5,643 nucleotides of DNA, taken from Clostridiales bacterium. GTDB lineage: Bacteria > Bacillota > Clostridia > Christensenellales > Aristaeellaceae. The stretch is from contig SFOF01000153.1 of assembly GCA_004552515.1 (NCBI GenBank), positions 1-5,643 of the forward strand. Direction: 5' to 3'. The translations under genes and the position numbers were made by a program. Below the pieces are notes generated by a model that was given only the letters and a program-made list of their open reading frames with translations, did not search any database and was not told the DNA's origin. Shown in pieces: positions 4,833-5,643 of this stretch (the first letter of the stretch is position 1; every line of letters starts with the position of its first letter).

Positions 4833-5643
4833 ATGAAAAAAATTATCGCGGCGGTGCTGATCTCGGCACTGGCGGTCGCGCTTCTTGCGGCGTGCAACGG
4901 AGGAAAAGAACCCGCTCGGACGGATGTTTCGACAAGCGGGCAGTCACAGACCGACATTTCGGGAACCGAAGAGCCTCAGCCGAGCGGTGCGCAGTCAACG
5001 GCAGAGCCGCCGACGGAGGAACCGACCGAGGACAGGTCGGAAACACAGAATACGGGCGGACAGTCCGAGCCTTCATCGTCTCAACCGCAGACGACGACAA
5101 AAAATCCGCTGATAGAGACCTCTGGAAGCGATTCGGGTCAGTCTTCGCAAAACGACGATCCCGAAAGATACCATGTTCCGCACAGTTATTCCTATGCCGT
5201 GCCGAAATCCGCCGCCGTCGGGCTTTCGTGGTTTGACGACGCGGTCTTCATGGGCGATTCGCGCTCCGTCGGGCTTGTCGCGTACACGGGGTTTATGTCC
5301 ACGTCTTCGCCGAGGAACTGCACGAAGGTATCGCTGACGATCGGAAGTTATTCGTCGGACGCGATAAGGACCGTTGACGGCGTGTCCTGCACGACGGCGG
5401 AAGTGCTTCGTAAAATATCTTTCTCGAAAGTTTATATCGCGTTCGGACTGAACGAGTGCGGATGGTCGAAATCGGGCTTCATAAGCCGTTACAGAGACGT
5501 TATCCGCGACATCAAGTCGGTCAATCCGTCGGCGAGGATATATATCGAAGACATTCTCCCCGTAACGGCGGCGAAATCCGCGAGTTCGGACGTGTTCACA
5601 AATTCGAGGATCAACGATTACAATCAGGCGCTGATGGAGCTGG
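4833..5643 (+). CDS. SGNH/GDSL-family hydrolase lipoprotein, 3' end outside the window
   Basis: 270 codons are present with no stop before the window ends. The protein starts MKK, a hydrophobic stretch and the lipobox LAAC, with Cys21 lipidated. A linker of about 95 residues (22-115), very rich in Ser, Thr, Gln, Pro and Glu, should span the cell wall. The enzyme domain begins near WFDDAVFMGDSRSVG (133-147). GDS (141-143) is block I, with Ser143 the expected nucleophile. AFGLNECGW (203-211) is the GxNE block, with Asn207 the oxyanion residue. DVIRDIKSVNPSARIYIEDILPV (222-244) and INDYNQAL (260-267) match the clostridial SGNH pattern. The DxxH block with catalytic Asp and His would lie beyond the window. 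The family includes O-acetyl esterases and lipases. A surface esterase acting on cell-wall or capsular glycans is a fair inference, but the substrate is unknown. Gly codons favour GGA (8 of 18), as in the editing gene. Confidence 0.9.
   Translation, partial: MKKIIAAVLISALAVALLAACNGGKEPARTDVSTSGQSQTDISGTEEPQPSGAQSTAEPPTEEPTEDRSETQNTGGQSEPSSSQPQTTTKNPLIETSGSDSGQSSQNDDPERYHVPHSYSYAVPKSAAVGLSWFDDAVFMGDSRSVGLVAYTGFMSTSSPRNCTKVSLTIGSYSSDAIRTVDGVSCTTAEVLRKISFSKVYIAFGLNECGWSKSGFISRYRDVIRDIKSVNPSARIYIEDILPVTAAKSASSDVFTNSRINDYNQALMEL

Overview
The window looks like DNA of a GC-rich anaerobic Bacillota (Clostridia) member, perhaps a gut Christensenellales- or Oscillospirales-type genome. The signs are strong AGGAGG-like ribosome sites, a clean sigma-A promoter, Clostridia-style lipoproteins, a DUF1294 gene and a remnant of a 'KEYFP' Ser/Thr kinase. 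The genus cannot be told from this sequence. No CRISPR array, tRNA, rRNA or insertion sequence was seen.

Left block (1-3310). The last codons of an unknown gene overlap by 8 bp a membrane-anchored signal-peptidase-I-like protein (66-611). Its fold motifs are intact, but Asp and Val stand where the catalytic Ser and Lys should be. This makes it a likely pseudoenzyme comparable to the pilus-assembly protein SipA. A two-repeat surface lipoprotein (818-2005) follows. It converges on an ADP-ribosylglycohydrolase on the minus strand (2048-2875), with a rho-independent terminator between them. A DUF1294 membrane protein (2997-3266) is divergent from the hydrolase. Their 121-bp gap holds a well-formed minus-strand promoter whose -35 box overlaps a perfect plus-strand TTGACA. 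DUF1294 ends in its own hairpin terminator (3284-3310).

Middle (3267-3668). Beyond the terminator lies a remnant of a Ser/Thr protein kinase on the minus strand (about 3352-3516). It keeps the glycine-rich loop and invariant lysine but has no start codon and no rest of the kinase.

Right block (about 3517-5643). A full-length trans-acting alanyl-tRNA editing protein (AlaX-L type) is followed after 27 bp by an SGNH/GDSL-hydrolase lipoprotein that runs off the window. Codon use changes sharply here: by hand count GGA is 1 of 37 Gly codons in the left lipoprotein but 14 of 40 in the editing gene. The change, next to a twice-truncated gene, marks about 3310-3670 as a recombination scar, a transfer boundary or an assembly chimera. 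Gene order across it should not be trusted without read support.

No complete new multi-gene system is visible. The most biologically interesting item is the catalytically disabled signal-peptidase homologue. The item most in need of checking is the junction.
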